This document shows, piece by piece, positions 22,768 through 34,807 of a stretch of 64,000 nucleotides of DNA. The DNA lies in contig JAFCMP010000542.1 in assembly GCA_017506865.1 (NCBI GenBank), forward strand, positions 62,001-126,000, written 5' to 3'. The notes below the pieces were generated by a model. That model ran no database searches, was not told the DNA's origin, and saw only the letters and a program-made list of their open reading frames with translations. Position 1 is the first letter of the stretch; every line of letters starts with the position of its first letter. Made by a program: the position numbers and the translations under genes. The DNA is from Tribonema minus (taxonomy: Eukaryota > Sar > Xanthophyceae > Tribonematales > Tribonemataceae).

Positions 22768-25700
22768 ATGAAAATCATCGAGAAGATCAAGCATGCGGAG
22801 GCGCAGAAGCAAGTTTTCTACTCGTTCGAGTTCTTCCCTCCCAAGACTGCGGCCGGCGTCGAAAACCTGTGAGAGATGTCCAAAACATGTTGTTCAGCTA
22901 CGCAGCAGCGTCGCCAATCACTGGCAACAATCCGAGCAATCATGCACTCTCTGTCTACAATTGCAGGCAGCTGCTTTGGGCAGAGTGTTGCCCTTTTATT
23001 TTTCCGCTGTGCGACAACCTGCACGTTTGAAGTACATGCAAGGTGCCAACAGCTGAATATGAATGCGAATATCAACACATTCCGCTTGCACAAGTAGCCA
23101 GGGCTCCATTGGCCATACGCAAGTGTGCGTTGCTGTGAGGGACGTTCGTCGTCGAAATGCCAGCGTGAACTGCAACACATGCGCTCAACAGTGGCACATA
23201 CTGCTGAGCTCTTGCCCAAGGTTGTGCGCCTCTGCATAGCAATGCTCATTTGCAGTGTGAGTTACCTCAGTCGGCCAGCCCCAAGACGCGCTCAATCCGC
23301 TTCAAGGCCAGCACAAACAGGGTTTCCTCACACTGACATATGTGGCGTCCACGAGGGTGTAACCGGTGCTGCAAACCCTATGCCCCTGGATGCACATTCC
23401 GTACCCCCCAGCATCACTTCCTGCGAGCGCTCTCACAAAACCTTCACAACAGCGGCAGAAGGCATTAGGCAGACACGCACTTATGAGACGCATAACTGTT
23501 GCGGTACATGAAAACTGTTGAGGTTCCAGATTCCCCCAGGAGCCAATTAACGAGTTCACATTTACTGGCACCTACTGATCAAAACCCTTGTGGCTCATGC
23601 TTGTGCTGGGCTGGTGCACTATCATTTACGCAGCCATCTGCGCATGGAGCGGATGGCAGCGCTGGAGCCGCTGTTCATAGACGTCACGTGGGGGGCGGGG
23701 GGGAGCACGAGCGAGCTCACGCTGGCAATCAGCGCCGCCGCGCAAAAGTACCTGGGGGTGCAGGTGCTCATGCACCTCACATGCACGGGGATGACGGTGG
23801 AGCAGGTCAAGGAGGCGCTTATTAAGGTGAATGAATCATGAATCACTGGTGGGAATATTCATGATTTCGTGCACAGTAATGATAATGCATTGGGGTGCAG
23901 GTGCTCATGCACCTCACATGCACGGGGATGGCGGTGGAGCAGGTCAAGGAGGCGTTAATCGAGGTCCGCAAATGATGAATGAATGGTGCACATCATGAAA
24001 TGATGAGAAGGTATCGCGCGGAGGAAGCTCTGATAAGGAGTGAGATATGGCATTGAATCGTCGTTGGTGACGCGCTGCCTCAGCACAGTCGGTGTAGGAC
24101 GACGTGTTCACAAACATGTAGTCGAAATTCATGAACGGATGTGCGCATCTCTAGTCGATGGGAAGGGACCGACCAATACGGCATCACGACGGAATGGCGA
24201 AGGGCTTGCTTGGGAAAAAGAGGGTCAGGGTTAGGGTTAGGGTCAGGGTTTGTAGCCCACGCGTGGTGGCTGTTATCGCCGTGCTTATCACCGCTCAGCA
24301 GCATAGCATGCACTTTTATTTATTCTCAGTCAGGGCACAAAAGGCCGAGCATATACTTAAGAAAAGAAGCATTGCGAGGATGCAGACTTTATACAAACTG
24401 GTCAAAACTGAGGCCCTGATGATTCCTTACAAGGTGCAGTCAAGTTCAAGCGCAGTTACGCATACATTTTTCACACATTGGCCGGTAGGCGCGTTCCTGC
24501 CTGGAAGCTCGACCCTAACCCTAATCTATTCCTACCTCTATCTGCGAACAATCTGGCCTCGTTAGGGCGTACACACCCTAACCCTAGCCCTAACTTTATG
24601 CATGCGTAAAAGTCCGATGTACATTCGTACTCCATCGTACTGCAGCGCTGCACACGTGCTCCCAACTGTGAGCCGCGCTGCCGGAATAGGGTTAGGGTTA
24701 GGGTTAGGGTTAGGGTTAGGGACAGTCCTGGTACATTCGGAAGGAGTCAGCGCCCGTCGCTGGCTGCTTTCAGTATGTAGCACAGGCTGCCCAACAAAAG
24801 TTCAATTGCCTGTCCTGGCATGTTTTAGGCAGAACTAAATGATACTCCAAAGTATTGTGTGTTTCAGCGTTCCGAGGACAGATATTGAAGTTGCAGCCCT
24901 ACGCTGACCCCTGTTTTCATTGACAGGCTCGCGAAGCTGGCATCCAGAACATCCTTGCTTTACGAGGTGATCCCTCCAAGGGCAGTGCGGCATGGGAGGC
25001 AGTTACTGGCGGCCTTGCCAACGCTGCCGAACTGGTGAAACTCATACGGGAGGAGCACGGGGATTACTTTGGCATTGCGGTGGCGGGGCATCCTGAGGGG
25101 CACATCGACAGCACCAGCACAGAGCAGGTATAAATGCATATAATTCAAGTGTTTATGCATAATTTAAGTTTCAATGCTTAACCGCAAGTCTGTATGTCCT
25201 GATGGGCACGTCGATAGCACCAGCAGAGCAGGTAGTATGCACAACTTCAGGTGTGTATGTCCTGAGGGCCGCGCCGACAGCACCAGCAGAGCGGGTATTG
25301 AAGCATAACGTTTATTAATATGAGATTGTATCTCTCACAGGGGCTTAATTGTATGAGCAGGTATGCAGGCAGGCAGTCATAACTTCAAGTTCTCATTGTT
25401 GCAGTGCTTGTTGTTGTGTGACAGTGCTCATCAGCAGGGAGCGGGCGCACGTGCCTATGTGCGCTTGTGTGCACTATCTGTAATATGCGTGGTGGCAGGA
25501 AAGACGATGATTGACTTGCAGAAGCATTTGGACCGGCAGTGATGGTCATACTACAGCGTTCAACATGTGGCAGTGCTCAGTATAGGGGCCACACTGACAC
25601 CACCAGCAGACAGCAGTCGGGTATGTATCGGCTCTCAGTATGGCAGTGCTTATCATAGCCAGTGCTCAGCAGCCGGGGGACACACTGACCGCAGCGCTGC

Positions 25701-28700
25701 AGAGAGCAAGCACGTAGGCATGTATGCACGTGTTGGACGCACCTGTGGTGCTACCTACCACCGACGAGTTGCTTTCTCAAGGTCCCAGTGTTGTCATCTG
25801 TTTGAGTTGTGTTCATGAGCGTTTGCGTTGACAGCTCTGGCGGCAGGCAGGTAGCATCGGCCCACGTGATTGAGGTAATAAGTAATTTAAGGGCTATCAT
25901 TGGTGACGGCAGCAACGATAGGGTATCGTTTGTTGGCAGTACAATGACACGCTGACAATGCTAGCAGGGATCAGTACATGACAACAGCGCCTGTGAGTTT
26001 GAATGAGGCTTAGGCAACCCCTTCACCAACATCAGCTGTGGAAGCGACACATACATATATGTGCTTCGTTACATACAAGTTTTCTACAAGCAGATCGGGC
26101 TGTCGGACACGCCTTCTGACCTGCATTCGCCGGTGCAGTCGTGGCTTTAAGGATTAGGGTTAGGGTTATGCATGCCAGTGTTCACGAGGGACGACTGTGC
26201 ATACGCACCCTTTGACGCATACTCCCAAGCATGTAGACATGTAACCCTAACCCTAACACGCACGCCCTCCGATGTCCACATTCAATCATTCATTCGTCAT
26301 GCATGAATTCGCCGTCCATGCCAGTACTCACGAGGACTTAATTTGCATGATGACCATGAGCTTCGACTCTGTCATTTTGCCACGCTTCTTGCTCACCGCA
26401 TGGGGGTGCACGCCTACTGACGTGCACACAGCGAAGGGATCACTTATTTTTCGCCATTCCAAAAACGACTTTTGGCCCAGACTAGCTAGCCCCTACGGCA
26501 TCAATGTGCAAGCATTGCTTCAGGTGCGTGGCGCTTTGACAGGTTCCTGCACTTCAGGTGTATGCAGTGCTCAGCATTGCCGCTGCACGCAACACAAAAG
26601 TCAGCAACTCTGCGCCACGCGGATTTGCAGGTGCAGCGCATTTATCGCTTGCGAGCTCACTGGCCTGCAGCGCACGCAGCCACGGCTGCGCCAGCGCAGA
26701 CGTGCCACCGTCGCGCCATGACAGCAGCGCTCAGCTGCATCTCTGGCTGACGACTCTGAGTAAATTCATGAATTTCACTCCCGACTCTGTCACCAATTCA
26801 CGATTCTCGCACACACACCCAGGAGCTGCTGCACCTGAAGGACAAGCTCGCAGCGGGCGCGGACTTTGTCATCACGCAGTTCCTACGGCTCTATTTTATT
26901 TATGGTTGGAAATGTATCGGAATACTCCTGCAGCGCTTATCGCACACAACTGCTGCGGCTCTATGATCCATGATTGGTAATGTGATTGCAATACTTCTGC
27001 AATGCTTCGCGCACAACCCCCCAGGAACTGCTGCATCTGAAGGACAAGCTCGCAGCGGGCGCGGACTTTGTCATCACGCAGTTCTTCTACGACCCGGCGG
27101 CGTTTCTGACATATGTTGAGCACTGCCGTGCTGTGGGCATCACCGCCCCCATCATCCCCGGCATCATGCCCATACAGAGCTATACGGCGTTCAAGCTCAT
27201 GACGGACTACTGCAAGACAAAGGTGGGGTGAATTGGGTAGGCAGGTATGTGCCTTTTTTGTTTTGTTTTTTTGCATGGGTCTGAGCACTGCTGCTGAGCG
27301 GCGTTCAGGCTCATGACGGACTACTGCAAGACACAGGTGGGTGGGGTAGGCAGTATGCGCATTGGCTGAGCGCTGCTGCCTAGCGGCATGCCAGGGTCAT
27401 GGCGGACCACTGCGCATGCATGTACCACACTGCAAGAGAATCACAGTCACTGCGAGACAAAGGTGCTCATGTGTGTATGCTGATGCGTCTGAGCTGTCGC
27501 TGGCATTAATAACGTCGGCATTGTCAAGCGCTGTTGCGCTAATTGGAACCCTAACCCTAGGGCATGGCAGCGCTCATCAGAATCAAGCATCACGCCAGTG
27601 CAATATTACCATGGGTGGCTGTTGCACTTGAGGCGCGTGCGCATGCTGTCGAACTTCAAGTGTGTTGTTATTGGGACTGCGCTGCTTGTTGCATTGTATT
27701 GTGAGCGTGGCACACAGGGCGACTTGCGAACCGCAAGCGATCAGGTGCACGCATCCTCAAACGTCAACCCCCCCCCCCCCACACACACACACACACACTC
27801 ACTCACTCATACGCACACACACACCACTGCAGGTGCCCCCCTTTACTCACGAGGCGCCGCAGCCCAGCAAAGACAACGACAGATCTTGCTCAATGCACAT
27901 GGACAATGCCGCATCAAGGCACAGGGTAACGCTCCATTGAATCCAAACTTCATCTGCACGCTTCTTCAAACTTCAACTTCAACACCCCCCCCCCCCCCGC
28001 ATCACATCCCCTTGCGCGCGCAGGTCCCCCTCGCAATTCGCGAAGCCCTGGAGCCCATCAAAGACAACGACGAGGCCGTGCGTGCCTACGGCGTCACGCT
28101 GGGTGCCGACATGTGTCGCGCCCTCGTGCGTGCGGGCGTCCCCGGACTTCACTTCTACACCCTCAATCTTGAAGTTGCAGTCACCAACATTCTCAAGGCG
28201 ACGGGGTACTCGGAGTCCGCGGCGCTGCGGCGCGCGTACCCGTGGCGCCCGAGCAGCGACGCGCGGCGCGCTTCGGAGGACGTGCGGCCGATTCACTGGG
28301 CGAACCGCCCACACAGCTACATTGCGAGGACCGAGGTGGGTATTAGTAGGGTGGTAATCCGCCCGCACAGCTACATTGCGGACTGAGGTGGGGTTTGGAG
28401 GGTATGGTGAATTGAGAAGCGATGCGCAATGTGCATTACACCCCTCTTGAAGCGCAACACACCCATACACACACACATGCGTACGCAGGGGCTCATACGC
28501 ATGTGCCAAAGGCAATCGCTACTCACTCACTTGCTCGCGTGCTGCTCCTGAGTCGGCGCAATGTGCGCTCCTTTCGCACCATACGCGCCGTCGCTTGGTG
28601 GGGGGAACCTACCCCTAGCCCTGAGCCGGCATGCCGTGAAAAGCACTTGCTGCGTAACTGACGTATAACTGACATGTAACTGACATGTAACTGGGATGAA

Positions 28701-31700
28701 CGTCCCACAGCACACCACAAGCGCGAGCCATGTGCGGCCGGTTCAGGGTGTGAGTCGAGGTTCTCAATGGGCGCCAAAACGAGAGCGGCGAAACTGCCAT
28801 GTAACTGTCAGGGCACTCAAGTCTCAACATTGGTTAATTGTCAACTAACTATATAAGCCTTGTTTGCGCCGCATGCCACCGTCTCAGCTGTGGGACGGGT
28901 TCCTCAATGAGGGCTGCTGGGCGTTGGGCGCTAGTAACTGTCATGTAACTGTCACGCATCCCGTCACGATGCGCAATGATTTATCCGCATGCGGTGCTGT
29001 ACTGCACCAGCCTGCGCTGCCTGCTCGCTGTTGATGAAGTTGCTGCCAGATCTTCAACTGCCTTTTTGATCTTCGCTCATTTCGCGCAATGCTGCCGCTT
29101 CAAGTGTGAGACAACATTCCCTACGCACGCTGGAAAGGTGGGTGTAACTGCCAGAAAGCCCGTCGTGATTCGCGAGTACCTTTCTGTGGCACAAGAAAAG
29201 CACCCCCCTCCTCCCCCCTCCTGAAGGAATGGGGGGCGGGTGACTCCGATGGGAACACCACACGTGAAGGGCACAGAGGGCTTTTCCATAGCGTACAGTG
29301 ATTTCCGTCTTACATCAAAGCACGAGTCCGCTCACGCCGAGCGCTGCTGCTGCCTCAGATCTGAAATGAACATCTCAATAGGCGCTGGGGGAATGTGACT
29401 GCCACAAAGCTCATGTTGAGCACTGCTGCCGCCTCAACTCTGAGACAAAAGCTTGCGACCGACGCTGGAGCAGTGTTTTCACAAAACCTGTCACGATACG
29501 CTACTTGTCCATGACATAAAATGATTTTTGATTCAAACCAACACATGAGTCCAACGCCCATTGAGAATCTCATTGTCGACCTGAGGCGGCAGCAGTGTGA
29601 CTGTCACAAAGTCCATCACGACGTGCAACTATTTCTCTATAGCATACTCACAGTGATATTTCTTTTCAAGCACCAGTCAGCTCATGCTGAGGGCTGCTGC
29701 CGCCTCAGGTCTGGGACGAGTTTCCTATGGGCGCTGGGGCTATGTAACTGTCACAAAGTCCATCACGACACGCATGTTCTCCTCTATAGCATTGTTATAG
29801 TGATTTTTGTTCTGAAGCACGAGACTGCTCACTAGCCTTCCCACTGCTGCTGCCTCAGGTCTGGGACGAGTTCCCCAACGGGCGCTGGGGGGATGGACGC
29901 AGTCCTGCCTTTGGCCAATTGAGTGACAGCCACTTCTACCGATTTGCTGCGGGTAGCAGAGAGGACAGGAGGGGGCTCTGGGGGGAGGCCCCTATCGAGG
30001 AGAGCGAGATCTATGAGGTGTTCGCTGCGTACGTGGAGGGGAAGGTGAGATCAACTAACCCTAGATGAACTAACCCTAGATGGACTGACCCTACTGTAGT
30101 TGTCAGCGCTTGACCCTGAGGCAGCCAATACTAACCCTAGGTGTGAGTTGCGGTGTGAAGTTACCATAAGGCGGCCAATCATCGCTGTCATCATGGTATA
30201 CAGCTGCATGGAGCCTGTGAGTGTGTCGCCCTTGCGCCTTTCGCTTATCCTAGCCCTTACCCTGAAGGAGGGCATGCGTATGCAGGGTTAGGGTTAGGGT
30301 TAGGGGAAGCCTAGCTCTTATCCTGACGCACCTTCCAGCTGTACAAGTCCTAATTTGCTGTTTATTAAGACGACTAATTTTCAATCCTGGCCTTGTGGCC
30401 CAAACAATAAAGAAATGTGGTCGCTGCCGCAGGGAGTTTGAGCATTATCACTCGTGCCACACAGCTTCGACCATAAATGCAACTGTAACTGCTGGGCTTC
30501 GTTCAAATGTCGCCAGTGCACGCACACCCGATTTGTACCATGTTCGCCAACTACCAGACTCTGCGCGCGAGGTAAGACTTTTAGTTAAACATGATGTCAC
30601 CTCCCCCATCGCACGTACTTGTGTGGATGCTCACTAGGGTTAGGGTTAGGGTTAGGATTAGGGTTGAGGTTAGGGTTAGGGCTGGGTTTAAGGTTAGGGT
30701 TGGGACATCGCCGGCCTCCAATTTCGCGTCTGCTTCCAACTCTCGGCACCGCACACGCGTGCACAATGCATGACACACACCAAAGTCTGGTGTCTCATTG
30801 GTGGAGTAACCGCCCCCATGTCGGTGACTGTGCCGTGTCCACAATCGCGCATTAGACTGGCAGCATCGTTTACCTTTTAGTAATGACATACTACCCTGCA
30901 AATGAATACTTGTCAAAGCGCATTACGAAAGTATTGCGCCTCACCATCAACAAACGCCTCCCCCCCCCCCCCCCCCCCCCCCCCCTCACCACCCCCCCAG
31001 ATCCCCGCCCTCCCCTGGAGCGAGTCCCCCCTGCACCTCGAGTCAGCGCTCATCCGCGCACGCCTCGCACGCATCAACCGCGCCGGCTACCTCACCATCA
31101 ACTCCCAGCCACGCGCGAATGGCGAAAAGTCAGATGACGCAGCGTTCGGTTGGGGGGGGCCGGGGGGGCGTGTGTATCAGAAGGCCTACGTCGAGTTTTT
31201 CACTAGTCCAGAGGGGCTGGAGAGGGTGCTGAGCGTGTGTGAGGGGCGGCCGCATTTGAGCTATTACGCCGTGGATGCGGAGGGAGACTGCCGCAGCAGG
31301 GGGGGGAGGGGGACGACGGCCCTCACATGGGGGGTGTTCCCCGACAAGGAGGTGAGGGGGGGCTACTGCAGTGCTCATGTTGTCAACTATGAAGTGAAGC
31401 AGTGTTTGTATCGCTGCGCAGCAGTGCGAATGAATGAGCACAACAGTATGAATGCAGTACCAATCTGGGAGGAGGGAAGGGGGGGGGGGTAAAGGGGACG
31501 GGGCTCGCCTGGGGGTGTTCCCCCACAAGGAGCCAAGTGCTCAGCTGAGAGGCGCATCTGGTGGTGAGTACGAAATGAAGCAGTGGTGATACCATTGCGC
31601 AACAGCATGAATAAGCGCCTTATTAAAGGAGACTTTGGGAAGGGGAAGGGGGGGGGGATTTCAAGAAGGAGGTGAGCCAACAGCTGTGCTCAGCTTGGGG

Positions 31701-34384
31701 TTGCTCAGACGTGGGTACTATGAGGCAGCGCTTATACAACTGACCAACAGCACGCATTTGTGACAGATTTGGGGAAAGTGGAGCAGGGGAAGGGGGGGGA
31801 GGGGGGATGTTGCGCGCTCATATGCCAGGTAGTCCCGTCAAGCAGGTCAGCATTGCTCAGCACTGCTCACCTTGGCCCCAGAATGCACTTGATTTGACAT
31901 TCGAGAGGTATGGCTATATGTGGGGAGGGGGCGGGGGGGGCGATTGTCAGTTCAGCCATGTACTCGAGCTCGCCGTGCCTGTACTCGTGCGTGAACCGTG
32001 TAGGCACTCTTGTCTTGTTTAGCAGCGCGCTCCGCCTTCAAGGGTGCGCGAGCGCTGTCGAGTGGGCATGTGAACTGTGTACCCTTGTCAGCTGTGAACT
32101 GTGTACTCTTGTCTGTTCTAGCAGCGCAGTATATTAGGGCTTGAGTACAGGAGCAGTGCCACGTGGCTGATCAGGGTTAGGGTTAGGGTTAGGGTAAGGG
32201 TTAGGGTTAGGGTTAGGGAGTGCCATTGCTGCTCTCCAGGCTTGTGGAGCTCTCGAACGAACTCCGCGCCTAGTGTTGTGCAGGTGCTTCAACTCCGACT
32301 GACCGTGTTCACAATTTTGACAAATCCAAACGAACACATCTGACGTCGAGGCTTGATTTGGAATGTCGAGTATGGATGGTACATGTATATGCATGTAGTA
32401 TGGCATGCATGAAGTTCAAGTGTGAATGCCAATGTCAGTGTACTTTGTTTAACGTAGAACCCATAATCTTATCCGTTCGTGGCAGATGCTGCACACCATA
32501 TCCGAAGTCAAGGCCTTGCTGGTGTGGCGCAGCGAGGCGCTTGAACTGTGGACACACGCATGGTATTTATGTATGACAATGTTAGTTCTCATCACCTCGT
32601 CCGTTTTTGCAGGTGCTTCAACCCACCATATTCGATGTGGAGGCCTTTCTGGAACTCGAAGTGCAAATGGTGTGTATGTTCAACAATGTGAACCTCATTG
32701 TATCGTCCGTTTCTGCAGGTGCTTCAACCCACCATATTTGACGTGGAGACCTTTCTGGTCTGGCGCAACGAGGCATTCAACCTCTGGACACACCTCTGGG
32801 CCACGGCCTACTTGGAGGACAGCAGAAGCGCTGCCCTGCTGCATGACGTCCACGACACGTACTACCTCGTGGCCATCATAGACAATGACTTCTTCCAGGT
32901 AACGTGTTGTCGTGACTAGAACATGCTCATCATTAGTTCTGAGGACAGGCTTATTTAGCTCTGCTGCGCGACGTTCACGACACCTACTACCTGGTGGCTA
33001 CCATCGTAGACAATGACTACTTCCAGGTACGTTGTCATTACTAGAATAGGCTTATTATGAGTGCCGAGAACAGGCTTATTTAGCTCTGCTGCACGACGTT
33101 CACGACACGTACCACCTCGTGGCCATCATAGACAATGACTACTTCCAGGTGCGGCGTTTTTATTGTTTTTTGTCGTGATTGGTGTTGGTTAATTTTATGT
33201 GTGACTGTGTAAGATTTGGTGTCGTCGTGATTTCTGTTGGCTTATTGATGTGTTTGGCCGCGCAGAGTTCGTCACAGCTGTTGGTGTGGTTGGGGCTACT
33301 ACTTCAAAGTATAATATATATATTATGATGGATAATGCCAAGACCACGTTAGACCCACATTCTCATCTTGAATTCTGGTGCGAGGCCTCGTTGGTTGGTT
33401 GCTGAGTAAACGCTATTTGCTTCTTGTTGGCACTTCGATGGACGAACAAAGAAGGATCGAGTTCAGTCTCCCAAGTAACTTCTCACCGTCCACTTGTTCA
33501 AAACTTCAAAACTCTCATGTCAACAACCTGAAACGGCACAACGTTGAAAACCATTAGCAACTTTGCATGTTGCTTGCTTGGCATCTTCACTAGCTGTAGG
33601 CGCAATCCACTGTGCCACGCGATTGTGGACGGCAAGTTAATCCGGAGTTCAGTCTCCCAAATAACTTTGCTGCCAAGTCACGTTGTTCAACACTCCCGCC
33701 CTCTCAACGTTCTCGACTTCAACGACACGACAGTGAAAGTCATCAAGAATTTGCATGCTGCCTGCTTGGCATCTTCACTAGCTGTAGGCGCAATCCACTG
33801 TGCCGCGCGATGTTGGAGGGGTCAACTTCACAGTTGAAGTTCAGCGGGGCTTGTGAAGTGCACTCTTTAAGTGCTGTACAGAAACGGTGATTGATGCTAC
33901 TGCACCGAGCCTTCCGTGCATCGGCGACGAGACATGAGACACCAAGTGGTGCTGATGGCATACATACTTGCCTTTGAGCAAAGCGGTACGGATGTATGGA
34001 TGAGATCAGTATGGCCGGTGGAGGTGTGAGCAAGCACAAAGGCGACAAGCATGAACAGCATCAAATGATAATTCAACCCCCCCGCATACAATTGTGATGC
34101 CCTCGAGGTTTCTCACGCTGCATCCTGCATCAAACCACCTTCCAATCCCCAATATACCGTATTTGCCCTCTGTTTTGCAACTGACATGATGTTTCCATGC
34201 ATTGTTTTTCTGATCCAAGTACTTCAACATGAATGTGTGACATCAGCTGCATAAAGAACATATTTTGAATACACAAGTTTTTGAATACTCTGCGCTTTTG
34301 GTGCTCGTTTACTTGCAGGACGATCTTTGGGAGGGTTTTATCGACGACTTATTGGCCATCCCCGCAGCCGCCAACGGGACATAG
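22768..34384 (+). CDS. MTHFR: Methylenetetrahydrofolate reductase, nine exons, complete
   Basis: Exons: 22768-22868, 23634-23826, 24927-25127, 27025-27222, 28024-28335, 29859-30044, 31001-31351, 32719-32898 and 34319-34384. All use GT-AG with matching phases and give 595 residues. The enzyme reduces 5,10-methylene-THF to 5-methyl-THF for methionine synthesis, using FAD. The N-terminal catalytic barrel shows YSFEFFPPKTAAG, FIDVTWGAGG, HLTCTGM, ILALRGDP, GADFVITQFFYD, PIIPGIMPIQ and PGLHFYTLN. The DVRPIHWANRPHSYI linker leads to the C-terminal regulatory-type domain of eukaryotic enzymes (INRAGYLTINSQP, QKAYVEFFTS, ALTWGVFPDKE, DEAF-like NEAFNLW, DNDFFQDDLW). Human MTHFR is somewhat longer at the N-terminus. 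Nearly every intron holds partial copies of adjacent exon ends (listed). None is needed for an intact reading frame. Confidence 0.95.
23892..23963 (+). repeat. Partial copy of MTHFR exon 2 (3' end with donor)
   Basis: This 72-bp copy of 23755-23826 has no indels and a GT after it. It lies in intron 2, lacks an acceptor of its own, and carries a few substitutions. Confidence 0.85.
24221..24250 (+). repeat. Interstitial telomere-like tract
   Basis: About five units of the TTAGGG/TCAGGG type lie in intron 2 of MTHFR. Short CCCTAA tracts on the other strand follow at 24511-24524 and 24575-24594. Confidence 0.85.
24687..24721 (+). repeat. Interstitial telomere-like tract
   Basis: Nearly six perfect TTAGGG units lie in intron 2 of MTHFR. 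This is the least diverged tract in the gene. Confidence 0.9.
25198..25620 (+). repeat. Degenerate copies of the 3' end of MTHFR exon 3
   Basis: Copies at 25198-25231 and 25261-25293, and a more diverged one at 25584-25620, resemble the exon 3 end (coding for GHIDSTSTEQ and the donor). Each is followed by GT. They are graded in decay. Confidence 0.7.
26153..26256. repeat. Telomere-like tracts in opposite orientation
   Basis: TTAGGG units at 26153-26169 face CCCTAA units at 26241-26256 in intron 3 of MTHFR. A further short CCCTAA tract lies at 27547-27561. Confidence 0.8.
26823..26882 (+). repeat. Copy of the 5' end of MTHFR exon 4 with acceptor
   Basis: The first 60 bp of exon 4 (27025-27084) are copied with their CCCAG acceptor. 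The following intron-like sequence is also repeated (two TGCTGCGGCTCTAT-type copies). Using this acceptor would add a broken exon. Confidence 0.85.
27301..27336 (+). repeat. Copy of the 3' end of MTHFR exon 4 with donor
   Basis: GCGTTCAGGCTCATGACGG and following, then CAG|GTGG, copies the end of exon 4. Two more decayed traces follow around 27390-27465. Confidence 0.8.
27768..27827 (+). repeat. C-run and CA microsatellite
   Basis: A C homopolymer followed by a CA/CT dinucleotide array lies in intron 4 of MTHFR, just before a decayed exon 5 copy. Confidence 0.9.
27833..27880 (+). repeat. Decayed copy of the 5' end of MTHFR exon 5
   Basis: After a CTGCAG acceptor the sequence reads VPPF...KDND in the frame where the true exon reads VPLA...KDND. 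It lies about 190 bp before exon 5. Confidence 0.7.
28359..28387 (+). repeat. Copy of the 3' end of MTHFR exon 5 with donor
   Basis: CCGCCCACAC/CCGCCCGCAC-AGCTACATTGCG is repeated about 50 bp after the real exon end, with a GGTGGGG donor again. One 1-bp indel breaks the frame. Confidence 0.8.
28888..29741 (+). repeat. Array of intron-5/exon-6 junction copies
   Basis: At least four decayed copies of the exon 6 start (true exon from 29859) occur at about 28888, 29105, 29359 and 29709. Each is preceded by a TGCTGCCGCCTCAG-type acceptor and followed by the TGTAACTGTCACAAAG-type intron block. Copies nearest the real exon are most similar to it. Confidence 0.8.
30283..30306 (+). repeat. Interstitial telomere-like tract
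   Basis: Nearly four TTAGGG units in intron 6 of MTHFR. Shorter CTAACCCTA traces precede it at 30055-30140. Confidence 0.85.
30635..30704 (+). repeat. Interstitial telomere-like tract, imperfect
   Basis: About 70 bp of TTAGGG units with several variant units in intron 6 of MTHFR. Confidence 0.85.
31510..31542 (+). repeat. Copy of the 3' end of MTHFR exon 7
   Basis: GGGGTGTTCCCCCACAAGGAG repeats the exon 7 end (coding for GVFPDKE), but the donor GT is lost (CC instead). A second decayed trace ends at 31670 with GGAG|GTGAGC. Confidence 0.75.
32173..32219 (+). repeat. Interstitial telomere-like tract
   Basis: Nearly eight TTAGGG units, one of them variant, in intron 7 of MTHFR. Confidence 0.9.
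32486..32671 (+). repeat. Two copies of the 5' half of MTHFR exon 8
   Basis: Copies at 32486-32564 and 32613-32671 each follow a GCAG acceptor and resemble the start of exon 8 (32719). The first keeps an open frame similar to VLQPTIFDVETFLVWRNEAF but has no donor in register. The second diverges after FL. Confidence 0.8.
32959..33148 (+). repeat. Two copies of the 3' half of MTHFR exon 8 with donors
   Basis: Copies ending at 33026 and 33148 both read LLxDVHDTYxLVAxIxDNDYFQ-like and end CTTCCAG|GT, as the real exon does at 32898. They lie about 120 bp apart in intron 8 and lack acceptors. Confidence 0.85.
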
Positions 34385-34807
34385 CACAGCATAGTGCCAG
34401 TGATCGCCAATTAGCAAATGAGCGGAGCGTGTCAGACGCATGTCAATATGAAAATCATTTACAGCACAGGTGTCATGCCAACGTTGACTGTGACCGTCTG
34501 CAATGGCGGCTACTTGGGTGTCACCATCGCCGCTGCTGCTATGTGCTGCAGAGATGCCAGCATGCGCTTCGCAAATGCAGTCACGTATGCCACCTCTGTG
34601 CCTCGTTGCACCATGTACATACAAATGCAAGCTTGGATTAGGTACTGCGGCCCCCGGGAGATGGTCAGCGCTTCAATCACCGCGGACTACCTACCGAGTA
34701 TTACATACCGCAGTGCACTCTGAGCTGCATGTACCATGGCATGCCTTTGAATGCCTCCGCCATATTCACTGGCCGGCACCGTGAACCACCAATGACCATG
34801 TTGTTCC
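34385..34807 (+). other. MTHFR 3' flank
   Basis: About 420 bp after the MTHFR stop. The first 130 bp recur at 40715-40880, and 34615-34800 recur at 41440-41628. Its own open frames lack domains. It probably holds the 3' untranslated region, though no clear polyadenylation signal is seen. Confidence 0.5.

Noticed and set aside
33083..33148. Copied exon 8 end as an alternative MTHFR exon
   Set aside because: It has a good donor and open frame, but no acceptor directly upstream, so it cannot be spliced in as it stands.
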